A stretch of DNA of 62,183 bases, taken from assembly GCA_934481515.1 (NCBI GenBank), contig CAKSPO010000008.1, positions 1 to 62,183 of the forward strand. The letters run 5' to 3'. The stretch is from an uncultured Eubacteriales bacterium. GTDB taxonomy: Bacteria > Bacillota > Clostridia > Oscillospirales > CAG-272. Both the position numbers and the translations under genes were made by a program. Within the stretch, counting starts at the first letter, position 1, and each line of letters opens with the position of its first letter. The notes beneath the pieces are model-generated. The model saw nothing but the letters and a program-made list of their open reading frames with translations, was not told the DNA's origin and made no database searches. Positions 26,370 through 35,807 of the stretch are shown here, in pieces.

Positions 26370-29300
26370 ATTCAATCTGTTCCTGATCGTCCTTGCGCTT
26401 CTGTGCGTTGCTCTCTTCGCGGTGTCCTGCGACGGAAACAACCCGGACGACACCACCGGAGAGACCGGAACCTCCACTCCGACGGACGAAAAACTGACTG
26501 TGACGTTTGATTACCGCGACGGCAGTGACCCTGTGGTATTCCGGCTGGATGCCGGAGAGACGGTTTCGGAGCCGGAGGCTCCGAGCCGTCCCGGCTACAG
26601 CTTCGGTGGCTGGTTCGAGGACGAGGCGCTTTCGGTTGCCGCCTCCTTCGGCACGGTCAGAGCGAATGTCGCCTACTATGCCGCATGGGTTCCGGACTCC
26701 GCATACCTTGTGCGTTTTGACAGCCGCGGCGGAAGCGCTGTGGCAAGCGCCGTGACCGAAAAGGGAACTGCGGTTACGGCTCCTGCCGACCCCACGCGGG
26801 AAGGCTATACCTTCGCGGGCTGGTATACCGATGCGGAATGCACCAAGGCTTTTGCCTTTTCTGCGAAGGTGAACGGGAACATCACGCTTTACGCCGGCTG
26901 GAAGGTTGCCGACGGATACGCAGAGGTGAGCGGCTACATTGACGGCAGCCTTGCCGCAACCACCGTTGTCAAAAAGGGAGAAACCGCAAAGCAGCTTTCT
27001 CCGGACAGCGAAAACCGCTACCTGTGGTTCACCGACAGCGCCATGACCGTGCCGTATGACTTTTCGGCGGCAGTGAACGAAAGCCTCCGGCTCTACGGCA
27101 TCGCCTACAGCGACGGTCTGGAGATTCGCGACGGAACGGTAATTTCCTATACCGGCGGAGCGAAGCACGTTATCGTGCCGGCAAAGTGGGAAGGGAAGAA
27201 TGTCACCGCCATCGGCGACAGAGCCTTCCGGGGTAATCGCACGGTGCAGACCGTCCGCCTGCCGGAGGGAATTCAGAGCATCGGCGTATCGGCATTTGCC
27301 GATTGCGCAAAGCTGACAAAGGTCAATCTCACAGCCGCATGCAAGACCGTCGGCACCTATGCCTTCGGCGGATGCGGACGCCTGACGGAGGTCGGAAGCA
27401 TCGAATCGCTGACCGCGATTGCCGAGGGCACCTTCCTCGGTTGTGCAAGCCTCACAGAAGCGGATCTCACGGCAGTGACAGCCGTCGGAGCGCATGCGTT
27501 CTCCGGCTGTAAGTCGCTGAAGAGCGTTGCCCTTGGGGATGGCATCACCGCCATCGGGGACTATGCGTTTTCCGATTGCGCGGCACTTGGTGAATTCCAT
27601 CTTCCCGCAAAGCTTGAAACGCTCGGCAACGGCGTTCTGACCGGATGCGCACCTACCCTGACCATTACTGGCGGGAACAATACCTACCATACCATCAACG
27701 GCAGTCTCTACTGCCGGACAGGGAGAAGTGCGGAGAAGCTGCTTAAGTATCTCCCCGGAAGCAAGGACGAGACGATCCTGAGCCTGCCCAGCGGTGTGAC
27801 TGCAATCGGAGCGAACGCGTTCTACGGAAACACCAACCTGGTCACCGTCAACCTTACCGGATATACGCTGGAAGCCGGCTCCCTCGCGGGACTCCGGGCG
27901 GTGCGGGAGCTGACCATTGACAGCCTGCCCGCGGCACATCCGTATCTTGCGTACTATTTCGGAGCCGCCAACGGCTCGGCAAACGGAGCCACCGGCATTT
28001 TCGTTCCCTCCACACTGGAGAAGGTGACCTTCCGCACCGAGCAGACCGTGCTTGCGGATTATGCATTCTACGGATGCACCGGACTGAAAACCATGGAGGG
28101 CATTTCCAAAATCCGTTCCATCGGAGCGTATGCGTTCGCATATACCGCACTGGAAACGCTGAAGCTGCCTGCCGGCGTTACCACAATCGGCGAAGGTGCG
28201 TTCAGCCGGTGCGAAAAGCTTTCGGCATTTGAGGCAGAGACGGGGAACCCCTCGTATTCCGTTTATGACGGATGTCTTTACAACAAGAGCTATTCCGAGC
28301 TTCTGATCGTACCGAGACAGAAGGAGACCATCGAATTCCATGCGGAGGTCCGCAGGATCGCGTCTGGCGCATTCTTCAAGAGCCGCATCAGGGACGTAGT
28401 CGTTCCCGACAGCGTGACGGAAATTGCGGCATCTGCGTTTGCAAACGCAGACCGTCTGGAAGCTCTCACCGTTCCCTTCATCGGCGGTTCCGCTACGGAA
28501 AACACCTACATGATCTACGTTTTCGGCGGCAGTATCATTGAGACAGAGACGGACGGCGAGACCGAATACCGCGTCAGCAATTCCGGCGCGGCACCTGCGT
28601 CTCTCCGAAAGCTGACTGTCACCGGCGCTATCACGGCAATTCCGGATTTTGCATTCGCATATCTGGAAAACGTGGAGGAGTTTGTACTGACCGGAGATGT
28701 GGAAAGCATCGGAATATACGGCTTTTATGACACAGGTCTGAAGGAGGTTGTCATTCCTTCCACCGTGAAAAAGGTCGGCAATTATGCCTTTGCAGCCATG
28801 GACGCACTGGAATCGGCTACGGTTCCGGGCAGTGTCGGAGCCGGACTCGGTGTTGCTGTCTTCTACGAAAACAGAAACCTGAAGGTGCTCCGCTTTGAGG
28901 AAGGCGTCACGGTCATTCCGGATGCGACGTGCTATCCGTATTCGTCGTATGACCGGATCACGGGCAACACCACCTATTCCTCGGCGCTGGAGGAGCTGTA
29001 CCTGCCTTCCACACTGGAAAAGATCGGGGATCTTGCATTTGCCTATGCGGGAACCGTTACCTCCGGTCCGGACAGCACCCGGTTCATGGAGTTGAAGTTC
29101 GTGATGACCGCCGGAAACGCGCTGACCGAAATCGGCAAGAATGCCTTTTATATGTCGGCAATCAAGGAGATGAACCTGCCTGCGTCTCTGCGGACGCTCG
29201 GCGAGTTCTGCTTCGCCAACTGCCGCCGGCTTGCAAGAATTACCTTCGGAAACAAAACCAACGGCTCTGCGCTGGAGAAGATTGGCGGAGCCTGCTTCAC

Positions 29301-29520
29301 CGGATGCACGGCTTTGAACAGTGTCACCATTTATAAGAATGTGACCAATGCCGCAGACGTTCCGACGCTGGAGCAGTACCAACCCACCGATGATCAGGTC
29401 GCGTACAACGTATTTGAAGGCATTGAGGTACCGGCAATCTACGTTTACGGATCCTCCTTCTACCGGAAGACACCGTACTGGGACAGCTACGACAAGCAGA
29501 TTTACGAAATCAATGATTGA
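26362..29520 (+). CDS. LRR_5 (BspA-type) surface lipoprotein with InlB repeats
   Basis: A 1052-residue lipoprotein (lipobox AVSC, Cys23). After a Thr/Gly/Asp linker come two InlB B-type repeats (about 48-112 and 115-180, each ending in FGGWFEDE- or FAGWYTDA-like sequence and AW/GW), then a third weaker unit, and from about 250 to the end a long solenoid of BspA LRR_5 repeats (repeating AF-x-GC-x-L-x-x-x-x-x-P-x-x-V-x-x-I-G). Such proteins bind host or dietary proteins and other cells. The start overlaps the protease gene by 8 bp behind a GGAGG, so the two are coupled and probably act together. It ends the operon; a terminator follows. Confidence 0.92.
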   Translation: MRKFNLFLIVLALLCVALFAVSCDGNNPDDTTGETGTSTPTDEKLTVTFDYRDGSDPVVFRLDAGETVSEPEAPSRPGYSFGGWFEDEALSVAASFGTVRANVAYYAAWVPDSAYLVRFDSRGGSAVASAVTEKGTAVTAPADPTREGYTFAGWYTDAECTKAFAFSAKVNGNITLYAGWKVADGYAEVSGYIDGSLAATTVVKKGETAKQLSPDSENRYLWFTDSAMTVPYDFSAAVNESLRLYGIAYSDGLEIRDGTVISYTGGAKHVIVPAKWEGKNVTAIGDRAFRGNRTVQTVRLPEGIQSIGVSAFADCAKLTKVNLTAACKTVGTYAFGGCGRLTEVGSIESLTAIAEGTFLGCASLTEADLTAVTAVGAHAFSGCKSLKSVALGDGITAIGDYAFSDCAALGEFHLPAKLETLGNGVLTGCAPTLTITGGNNTYHTINGSLYCRTGRSAEKLLKYLPGSKDETILSLPSGVTAIGANAFYGNTNLVTVNLTGYTLEAGSLAGLRAVRELTIDSLPAAHPYLAYYFGAANGSANGATGIFVPSTLEKVTFRTEQTVLADYAFYGCTGLKTMEGISKIRSIGAYAFAYTALETLKLPAGVTTIGEGAFSRCEKLSAFEAETGNPSYSVYDGCLYNKSYSELLIVPRQKETIEFHAEVRRIASGAFFKSRIRDVVVPDSVTEIAASAFANADRLEALTVPFIGGSATENTYMIYVFGGSIIETETDGETEYRVSNSGAAPASLRKLTVTGAITAIPDFAFAYLENVEEFVLTGDVESIGIYGFYDTGLKEVVIPSTVKKVGNYAFAAMDALESATVPGSVGAGLGVAVFYENRNLKVLRFEEGVTVIPDATCYPYSSYDRITGNTTYSSALEELYLPSTLEKIGDLAFAYAGTVTSGPDSTRFMELKFVMTAGNALTEIGKNAFYMSAIKEMNLPASLRTLGEFCFANCRRLARITFGNKTNGSALEKIGGACFTGCTALNSVTIYKNVTNAADVPTLEQYQPTDDQVAYNVFEGIEVPAIYVYGSSFYRKTPYWDSYDKQIYEIND

Positions 29521-29533
29521 TTTCCCACAAACA

Positions 29534-29563
29534 GGGGGCGGCGAAAAAATTGCCGCCCCTTTC
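29534..29563 (+). terminator. Terminator of the surface protease/peptide import operon
   Basis: GGGGCGGC (29535-29542) pairs with GCCGCCCC (29552-29559) around a 9-nt loop, then TTT. The remaining gap to 29873 holds the promoter and leader of the rimP operon and no gene. Confidence 0.7.
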
Positions 29564-29760
29564 ACAGCTTTTTTCAATGCACTGCTTTTTATGTTCACCT
29601 GCCATCCTGCGGAAGCACAAGCGGTCGTCATTTGCCATCGGGAATGCGGCAGAGCTGTTTGTTTGCATTTTTCGGGGGGACAGCAACCGCACAAAGCCCG
29701 CCATCCGCAGGATTCCCTCAAATATTTTTCACAAAAACTACATTTTTTTCATAAAAAGGG

Positions 29761-29789
29761 TTGCAAAGGCAGAAAAAGTGTGGTATACT
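29761..29789 (+). promoter_or_regulatory. Sigma-A promoter of the rimP-infB operon
   Basis: TTGCAA (29761-29766) and TATACT (29784-29789) are 17 bp apart, about 84 bp ahead of rimP. Confidence 0.75.
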
Positions 29790-29813
29790 GTAAACAGAGT
29801 ATAGTAACGTGTG

Positions 29814-29846
29814 GAGTGGGTTTGCAAAGACCCGCTCTTCATTTTT
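29814..29846 (+). promoter_or_regulatory. Leader hairpin ahead of rimP
   Basis: GAGTGGGT (29814-29821) pairs with ACCCGCTC (29830-29837, one G-T pair) and is followed by a T-rich stretch. A terminator-like stem between promoter and rimP is common in Firmicutes and is likely to affect readthrough, possibly linked to NusA autoregulation. Confidence 0.5.
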
Positions 29847-29872
29847 GAAAAGATAAAAAAGAGGAAAAGTGT

Positions 29873-30355
29873 ATGAAAAAGAACGGCGGGAGCGTTGTCA
29901 GCGCAGTACGGAAAATAGCGGAGCCGCTTGCCAAAGAGCTTGGATATCTTCTTTGGGATGTTGAATATGTCAAGGAGGGCGCGGATATGTATCTGCGGAT
30001 CACCATTGACAGCGAAGACGGAATCACGATTGACGACTGCGAGCGGATGCACCGCGCGATCGACCCGCTGCTGGACGAAGCGGATCCGATTGAGGATTCC
30101 TACCATCTGGAAATTTCGTCTCCGGGATTGGAGCGGGAACTGAAGGAGGACTGGCAGATCGCGGCATGCCGCGGGAGCAACGTAGAGGTGCGTTTGTACG
30201 CCCCGATGGACGGAGCCAAAAGCTACCTCGGCTGTCTGATCGGGCAGAACGAGGCAGGCGACATCGTCATTTCCGACGGAGAGCGGGAACGGGCGTTTCC
30301 TGCCGCGGCGGTGGCTTCCTTAAAGACAAGATATGAGTTCGACCCGGAAAACTGA
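29873..30355 (+). CDS. rimP: Ribosome maturation factor RimP
   Basis: A 160-residue protein needed for 30S subunit assembly. The N-terminal domain shows the family core LGYLLWDVEYVKEGADMYLRI and the stretch DDCERMHRAIDPLLDEADPI; the strand YHLEISSPGLEREL is the best family signature. It is the first gene of the rimP-nusA-rnpM-ylxQ-infB operon, 30 bp ahead of nusA. An AAAGAGGAAAAG stretch precedes the ATG. Confidence 0.95.
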   Translation: MKKNGGSVVSAVRKIAEPLAKELGYLLWDVEYVKEGADMYLRITIDSEDGITIDDCERMHRAIDPLLDEADPIEDSYHLEISSPGLERELKEDWQIAACRGSNVEVRLYAPMDGAKSYLGCLIGQNEAGDIVISDGERERAFPAAAVASLKTRYEFDPEN

Positions 30356-30385
30356 TCCGGAAAAAGTAGAAAGGATTTAGATCTA

Positions 30386-31432
30386 ATGAACACAGAGTTT
30401 TTTACCGCGCTGGAGCTGTTGGAGAAGGAAAAGGGCATTCCTGCGGATTATATGATGGAAAAGATTGAGGCGGCACTGGTATCGGCATACAAAAAGGAGT
30501 ATGGAAACAATACCAATGTCCGTGTTCTGATCGATCCGGCAAAGAAGGATGTCCGTGTCTACCAGCAGAAGGAAGTCGTGGAGGAAGTGGAAAACCCGGA
30601 GACGCAGATTTCTCTTGCGGACGCAAAGGCGATCGCAAAGAAGTACACGGTCGGATCCGTGGTGGAGACAGAGGTCAAGACCAAGAACTTCCGGAGGCTG
30701 AGTGCGGCGGCGGCAAAATCGGTCATCATTCAGGGAATCCGGGAAGGGGAACGGCGCGTGATGCAGGAAGCCTATGAGACCAAGCATGAGGAGATCATCA
30801 CGGCAACCGTCAGCAAGGTGGATCATGAAACCGGAAACGTACTTCTGGAAACCGATACAAGCCGTGCGGTTCTTTTGAAATCCGAACAGATTCCGGGGGA
30901 GACCTTCACGGTCGGTGAAAAGATCAAAGTGTTTGTTATGGAGGTCAACCGCGAGAGCCGCGGACCCATTGTGACCCTGTCCCGCGCCCATGCGGGCTTG
31001 GTGCGCCGGATGTTTGAACTGGAAATTCCGGAGATTGCCGAGGGGATTGTCACGGTCAAGGGCGTTGCACGGGAAGCCGGTTCCAGAACCAAGATTTCGG
31101 TATATTCGCAGGATCCGGATGTCGATCCGGTCGGCGCGTGCATCGGAAACCGCGGAGCCAGAATCAGTCCGATTCTGGAGGAGTTGCGCGGAGAGAAGGT
31201 TGACATCATCAAGTACAGCGAGAAGCCGGAGGAGTACATTGCCGCAGCGCTGGCACCTGCAGCGGTTCTTTCCGTCACCATGACGGCAGACCGCGCGGCA
31301 AGAGTCATTGTTGCTCCCGATCAGCTTTCGCTTGCCATCGGCAGAGAAGGACAGAACGCCCGCCTTGCCGCCCGCCTGACCGGATGTAAGGTTGACATCA
31401 AGGCAGAGGGCACCGAGGAAGAGGAAGAATAA
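30386..31432 (+). CDS. nusA: Transcription termination/antitermination factor NusA
   Basis: A 348-residue protein with the RNA polymerase-binding N-terminal domain, an S1 domain (about 135-200) and two KH domains; the second KH carries GACIGNRGARI and the third element ends AIGREGQNARLAARLTGCKVDI. There are no C-terminal acidic repeats, as is usual outside Proteobacteria. It binds nascent RNA and the polymerase and modulates pausing and termination. The next gene starts 6 bp after its stop. Confidence 0.96.
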   Translation: MNTEFFTALELLEKEKGIPADYMMEKIEAALVSAYKKEYGNNTNVRVLIDPAKKDVRVYQQKEVVEEVENPETQISLADAKAIAKKYTVGSVVETEVKTKNFRRLSAAAAKSVIIQGIREGERRVMQEAYETKHEEIITATVSKVDHETGNVLLETDTSRAVLLKSEQIPGETFTVGEKIKVFVMEVNRESRGPIVTLSRAHAGLVRRMFELEIPEIAEGIVTVKGVAREAGSRTKISVYSQDPDVDPVGACIGNRGARISPILEELRGEKVDIIKYSEKPEEYIAAALAPAAVLSVTMTADRAARVIVAPDQLSLAIGREGQNARLAARLTGCKVDIKAEGTEEEEE

Positions 31433-31438
31433 AAAGGA

Positions 31439-31717
31439 ATGGAAAAAAAGATCCGGAAGACGCCCGTGCGCCAGTGCATGGGATGCAACGAACATAAACC
31501 GAAAAACGAGCTTTTGCGTGTTGTGCGAAGCCCGGAGGGAGAAATTTCTCTGGACTTTACCGGAAAGAAATCCGGACGCGGAGCATATCTTTGCCGCAAT
31601 GTTGCGTGTCTGCGAAAAGCGAGAAAGAGCCGGCGGATCGACCGGATTCTGGAGTGCGAAATTCCGGATGAAGTCTATGGTGCAATGGAGCTGGAGCTGG
31701 AACGGAATGGAATGTAA
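31439..31717 (+). CDS. rnpM: RnpM (YlxR) RNA-binding protein
   Basis: A 92-residue protein of the YlxR family, recently named RnpM for its role in modulating RNase P. The core R-x-C-M-x-C motif (PVRQCMGCNEHKPKNELLRV), the GRGAYLC stretch and a basic C-terminal helix are present. It lies between nusA and ylxQ in the standard order. The stop at 31717 overlaps the start of ylxQ. Confidence 0.93.
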   Translation: MEKKIRKTPVRQCMGCNEHKPKNELLRVVRSPEGEISLDFTGKKSGRGAYLCRNVACLRKARKSRRIDRILECEIPDEVYGAMELELERNGM

Positions 31718-32072
31718 AAAAACGGCAAAGGAACTGCCGGCAAACGCTCCGGAGGCTTGGCTTGGAGCGATCGGCATCTGCGCCAAGGCAGGCAGAATCG
31801 TGTGCGGCACGCAGATGATCTGCGAGGCACTGAAAAAAAGAGAGAAACCGGTTTTGGTCGTTGCCGCCGCGGACAATTCGGAGAATACGGAAAAGCGTCT
31901 GCGGGATCGGTGCACCTACTATCGCGTACCGTTGTATGTGACACAAACGGACGGCGACCGGCTTGCAAAAGCGGTCGGGAAGGGAAACAGGATTTCCGCC
32001 GTTGCAATCACCGAGGAGCGGCTCGGGCGTATGGTGGCGGAAAAACTGCCGTGCGAAAAAGAATCGGAGTAA
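31707..32072 (+). CDS. ylxQ: L7Ae-family ribosomal/RNA-binding protein YlxQ
   Basis: A 121-residue L7Ae/L30e-type protein. LGAIGICAKAGRIVCGTQMICEAL and PVLVVAAADNSENTEKRLRDRC are the family core, and YYRVPLYV lies after it. The chosen ATG at 31707 overlaps the rnpM stop; the frame stays open upstream but the family starts near here. The start choice is moderate because the Shine-Dalgarno is weak and translation is probably coupled. It binds structured RNA; its exact target is not established. Confidence 0.88.
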   Translation: MECKKTAKELPANAPEAWLGAIGICAKAGRIVCGTQMICEALKKREKPVLVVAAADNSENTEKRLRDRCTYYRVPLYVTQTDGDRLAKAVGKGNRISAVAITEERLGRMVAEKLPCEKESE

Positions 32073-32166
32073 GGAACGGAACACAGAATCCGGAAGTTGC
32101 GGCTTCCGGGTGTGGAGTATATGAATTTGCGGGATCTGCGGTTCCGCAGAGGAATCTGGAGGAAAT

Positions 32167-35136
32167 ATGGCTGCTATCATGAATCAATTCAAAATTGCAA
32201 AATTTGCAAAGGATCTCGGGATGAAGAGCAAGGAGCTTGTCGAATTGCTTGCACAGAACGGGATCGAGGCAAAAACGACCCAGAAGGCGCTGGAGCCGGC
32301 AGAATTCGACATTCTGTTCGAGGCACTGACCGGCGCAAACCAGATCAGCGACATCGGAAGCTATCTGGACGGGGCAACGTATATTCCCTCCAAACGAAAG
32401 GCGGCACCGGTCAAAGTGGCTGAAGCCACGGCAGAGCCTGCCCCGGAGCCGACCGAAAAGAAGCAGGATACGGCGGCAGCCGCCGAGGGAGCCAAGCCGG
32501 AAACACCGGCCAAAGCGACGGAAGCGAAGAAATCGACCGAAGGTGCAAAAGCAACTCCTCAGAAGAAGGAGCCGACCAAAGCGGCTTCTGCCACGGCAGA
32601 AGCCGCAAAGGCAGCGGAACCTGCAAAGGCAGCGGAACCTGCAAAGACCGCGGAACCCGTAAAAGCCGCGGAGCCGGTCAAACCAGCAGCACCTGCAAAA
32701 ACGGCAACTCCGCAGCAGCCCCGTCCGCAGACCAGACAGCCCTATACCGGAAATCCGTACCGCCCGCAGCAGAACGGACTCCCCGGAAACTACGGAATGC
32801 AGCAGCGCCCCGCAGCGTCCGGCAACCGTCCGCAGAACGGTACCGGCACCTATGGAAATGCTTCCGCCGGAAGCTCCGGCACGTTCGCAAACCGCCCGCA
32901 GAGCGGGTTCGGCGGACAGGGGGCATCGGCGGGACGACCGTTCCAGAGCCAGCGCCCCTCCTCTTCTCAGCAGGGCGGCGGTTTCCGTTCCGGGCAGAGA
33001 CCGGAGCGCGGCGGACAGAACCGCGGCGGCAACCGGTTTGACCGCGACAAGGGTGACTTCGTGCAGAACGCACCGAGAGAGACCTTCAAGGCACAGCCAA
33101 TCGTGCGCGGCGCATCCACCAATGTCAACCCCGACGGAACCCTGAAGGGACCCCGTGTCATTGATACGCACGGATCCACGGTGGACTTGTCCAAATATGA
33201 TGAGAGATTGGATAACTTCGTTTCCGACCGCGACCGCAATCTGCAGGGCGGAAACCAGAAGGTCAAAAAGCAGAACAATTCCCAGACCGGCGCCGGAGCC
33301 TTCGGCGGACGAAACAATAACAACGCACGGGGCAAAAATGCCAAGGGTCGCCGCCCGGCGGCACAGGCACAGCCGGTGTCCTACAAGCCGACCTCCGTGG
33401 AACTGCCCGCCGAGATTGTCGTCGGACAGCTGGCATCCAAGCTGAAGGTAACGGCAGGCGAGGTGGTCAAGAAGCTGATGCTCATGGGCATGATGGCAAC
33501 CATCAACCAGGTCATCGACTTTGACACCGCAGCACTGGTTGCCGACGAATTCGGCATTGAAGCCAAGCCTGAGGTCGTTGTCAGCATTGAGGAGAAGCTG
33601 TTTGACGATGCGGAGGACAAGGAGGAGGATCTTCGGCCGCGCGCACCGGTGGTGTGCGTCATGGGTCACGTGGATCACGGCAAGACCTCCATTCTGGACG
33701 CCATCCGGAACACCAACGTCACCGCCGGAGAGGCGGGCGGCATCACCCAGCACATCGGCGCATACCGCGTAAAGATCAACGGACGCGACATTACCTTTTT
33801 GGATACTCCCGGGCACGCGGCATTTACCGCAATGCGCGCCCGCGGAGCCATGGCAACCGACATTGCCATCCTTGTGGTGGCGGCGGACGACGGCGTCATG
33901 CCGCAGACCGTGGAAGCCATCAACCATGCCAAGGCGGCAGGCATTGATATTGTTGTTGCCATCAATAAGATGGATAAACCGACGGCAAACCCCGATGCCA
34001 TCAAGCAGGAGCTGACCAAGTACGGACTGGTGCCGGAGGAGTGGGGCGGAGACGTCATCTGCGTTCCCGTATCCGCACTGACGCATCAGGGCATTGACGA
34101 CCTGCTGGAGAGCGTGCTGCTCGTGGCGGATGTCAAGGAGCTGAAAGCAAATCCCAACCGCCGTGCCAAGGGTGTCGTCATCGAGGCAAAGCTGGATCGC
34201 GGACGCGGACCGGTGGCAACGGTGCTGGTGCAGAACGGCACGCTGTATAACGGAGATACCATCATTGCCGGAACGGCAGTGGGACACGTCCGGTCGATGA
34301 CCGATTATCTGGGCAGAAAGCTCAAGAGTGCCGCACCGTCGGTGCCGGTGGAGATTACGGGACTTTCCGAGGTTCCGTCCGCCGGAGACGAATTCCAGGC
34401 GGTCGAGGATGAAAGAATGGCAAGACTGCTTGCCGACCAGAGAAGAGACAAGGAGAAGGAGGATGTGTTCAAGGCGAACGCCAGAGCAAACCTCAACGAT
34501 CTCTTTGCACAGATTTCCGAGGGTGTCAAGGATCTCAATATCATTGTCAAGGCAGACGTGGACGGCTCGGTGGAGGCGGTCAAGGCTTCCCTTCTCAAGC
34601 TGTCGAACGAGGAGGTCAAGGTGCGCGTCATTCATGCGGCGGCAGGCGGCATCACCGAAGGAGATGTCACCTTTGCGGCGGCATCCAACGCCATCATCGT
34701 CGGCTTCAATGTCCGCCCGGATAAGAGCGCACTGGATTCCGCCGAGCGGCAGGGTGTTGACATCCGGACCTACCGCGTCATTTACGAGTGCATCGACGAG
34801 ATCAAGGCGGCAATGCGCGGAATGCTGGCGCCCAAGTATCGCGAGAACCTCTTGGGACACGCCGAGGTACGCCAGACCATCCATGTTCCCAACGTCGGGA
34901 CCATTGCAGGATGCTATATTCAGGACGGCAAAGTTACACGCCAGTCGCAGATTCGGGTTCTGCGGGACGGAGTTGTCATCTTCGAGGATAAGATTTCGTC
35001 GCTCAAGCGCTTCAAGGACGACGCAAGAGAGGTCGCGGCTGGATACGAATGCGGAATCGGGCTGGAAAAGTTCAACGACATCAAGGTCGGCGATATTCTG
35101 GAAGCCTATATCATGGAGCAGATTGAGCCGGATTGA
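32167..35136 (+). CDS. infB: Translation initiation factor IF-2
   Basis: A 989-residue GTPase that places initiator tRNA on the 30S subunit. The N-terminal IF2-N domain (about 1-55) is followed by a very long low-complexity region (about 75-400): first an Ala/Lys/Pro/Glu tract with repeats such as AAEPAKAAEPAKTAEPVK, then a Gly/Asn/Gln/Arg tract. A second IF2-N-like domain precedes the G domain with GHVDHGKT (500-507), DTPGHAAF and NKMDKP, and the C-terminal domains are complete. It is about 270 residues longer than B. subtilis IF-2, all of it in the linker. GGAGGAA 4 nt upstream sets the start. The next gene is not rbfA as in many Firmicutes. Confidence 0.97.
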   Translation: MAAIMNQFKIAKFAKDLGMKSKELVELLAQNGIEAKTTQKALEPAEFDILFEALTGANQISDIGSYLDGATYIPSKRKAAPVKVAEATAEPAPEPTEKKQDTAAAAEGAKPETPAKATEAKKSTEGAKATPQKKEPTKAASATAEAAKAAEPAKAAEPAKTAEPVKAAEPVKPAAPAKTATPQQPRPQTRQPYTGNPYRPQQNGLPGNYGMQQRPAASGNRPQNGTGTYGNASAGSSGTFANRPQSGFGGQGASAGRPFQSQRPSSSQQGGGFRSGQRPERGGQNRGGNRFDRDKGDFVQNAPRETFKAQPIVRGASTNVNPDGTLKGPRVIDTHGSTVDLSKYDERLDNFVSDRDRNLQGGNQKVKKQNNSQTGAGAFGGRNNNNARGKNAKGRRPAAQAQPVSYKPTSVELPAEIVVGQLASKLKVTAGEVVKKLMLMGMMATINQVIDFDTAALVADEFGIEAKPEVVVSIEEKLFDDAEDKEEDLRPRAPVVCVMGHVDHGKTSILDAIRNTNVTAGEAGGITQHIGAYRVKINGRDITFLDTPGHAAFTAMRARGAMATDIAILVVAADDGVMPQTVEAINHAKAAGIDIVVAINKMDKPTANPDAIKQELTKYGLVPEEWGGDVICVPVSALTHQGIDDLLESVLLVADVKELKANPNRRAKGVVIEAKLDRGRGPVATVLVQNGTLYNGDTIIAGTAVGHVRSMTDYLGRKLKSAAPSVPVEITGLSEVPSAGDEFQAVEDERMARLLADQRRDKEKEDVFKANARANLNDLFAQISEGVKDLNIIVKADVDGSVEAVKASLLKLSNEEVKVRVIHAAAGGITEGDVTFAAASNAIIVGFNVRPDKSALDSAERQGVDIRTYRVIYECIDEIKAAMRGMLAPKYRENLLGHAEVRQTIHVPNVGTIAGCYIQDGKVTRQSQIRVLRDGVVIFEDKISSLKRFKDDAREVAAGYECGIGLEKFNDIKVGDILEAYIMEQIEPD

Positions 35137-35232
35137 ATGGTTTCTCCGGAAGCCGGATCAAACCGGAAGCCGGGTGAACCCGGACGGGAGACATCTGCCG
35201 ATGGCAACATCCTGTAGGAAAGGAGAGAGCGG

Positions 35233-35670
35233 ATGCAGCACGAGAAATCCTGCGGCGCACTGGTGGTGCGGCGCGACCGGAGTGACGGGAAACTGTATAT
35301 TCTGATGATCCGTCATAAGGCGGGCGGGCACCGCTCCTTTCCGAAGGGACACATGGAGCGGGGAGAGACCGAGCATATGACGGCAATCCGGGAGGTTTTC
35401 GAGGAGACCGCAGTGCAGATTCGCATCGACAGCAGCTTCCGGGAGACGGTGCACTACTCTCCGATGCCGGGGGTAACCAAGGAGGTTGTCTATTTCCTGA
35501 CCTCCACGGAGCAGAAGGAGATTCATCCGCGCGAGGGCGAGATCGCGGAGGTGGAGTGGGTTCCGCTGGAGAAGGCGGAAAACTCTCTCACCCACGAAAA
35601 CGATAAGCTCATCTTCCGCGCGGCAATGAAGCGACTGCACAGCGGAAATCCCTTTCCGGCGGCGAAATAA
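35233..35670 (+). CDS. Nudix hydrolase (diadenosine tetraphosphatase-like)
   Basis: A 145-residue Nudix protein. The Nudix box lies at about residues 38-60: GHMERGETEHMTAIREVFEE then TAV. All metal-binding Glu residues are present, but the Gly after EE-x is Ala, which is tolerated in some members. The N-terminus SCGALVVRRD and the overall length fit bis(5'-nucleosyl)-tetraphosphatase-like enzymes that remove Ap4A or cap-like groups. AAAGGAGAG lies upstream. It follows infB by 96 bp and may read through from that operon. Confidence 0.88.
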   Translation: MQHEKSCGALVVRRDRSDGKLYILMIRHKAGGHRSFPKGHMERGETEHMTAIREVFEETAVQIRIDSSFRETVHYSPMPGVTKEVVYFLTSTEQKEIHPREGEIAEVEWVPLEKAENSLTHENDKLIFRAAMKRLHSGNPFPAAK

Positions 35671-35807
35671 AAAGGCGGAAACCGCAGACCGGTTCACCGG
35701 AGTCGCGCGCGAAAGAGAAAAGCGCCCGTCGCCCGGAAATCGGCACACATCAAAGCCCTCTGTCGCATAGAATGGGAATACCATCCGTGCGGAAAGGAGG
35801 AGCCGAG

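Noticed and set aside
26290..29721. Very long open frame on the minus strand opposite the LRR lipoprotein gene
   Set aside because: It mirrors the codon phase of the LRR gene; no Shine-Dalgarno or recognisable domain, and low-complexity composition. The same holds for the long minus-strand frames opposite the binding protein (11591-14035), the permeases (14598-16760), the protease (19158-21452) and infB (32008-34884).
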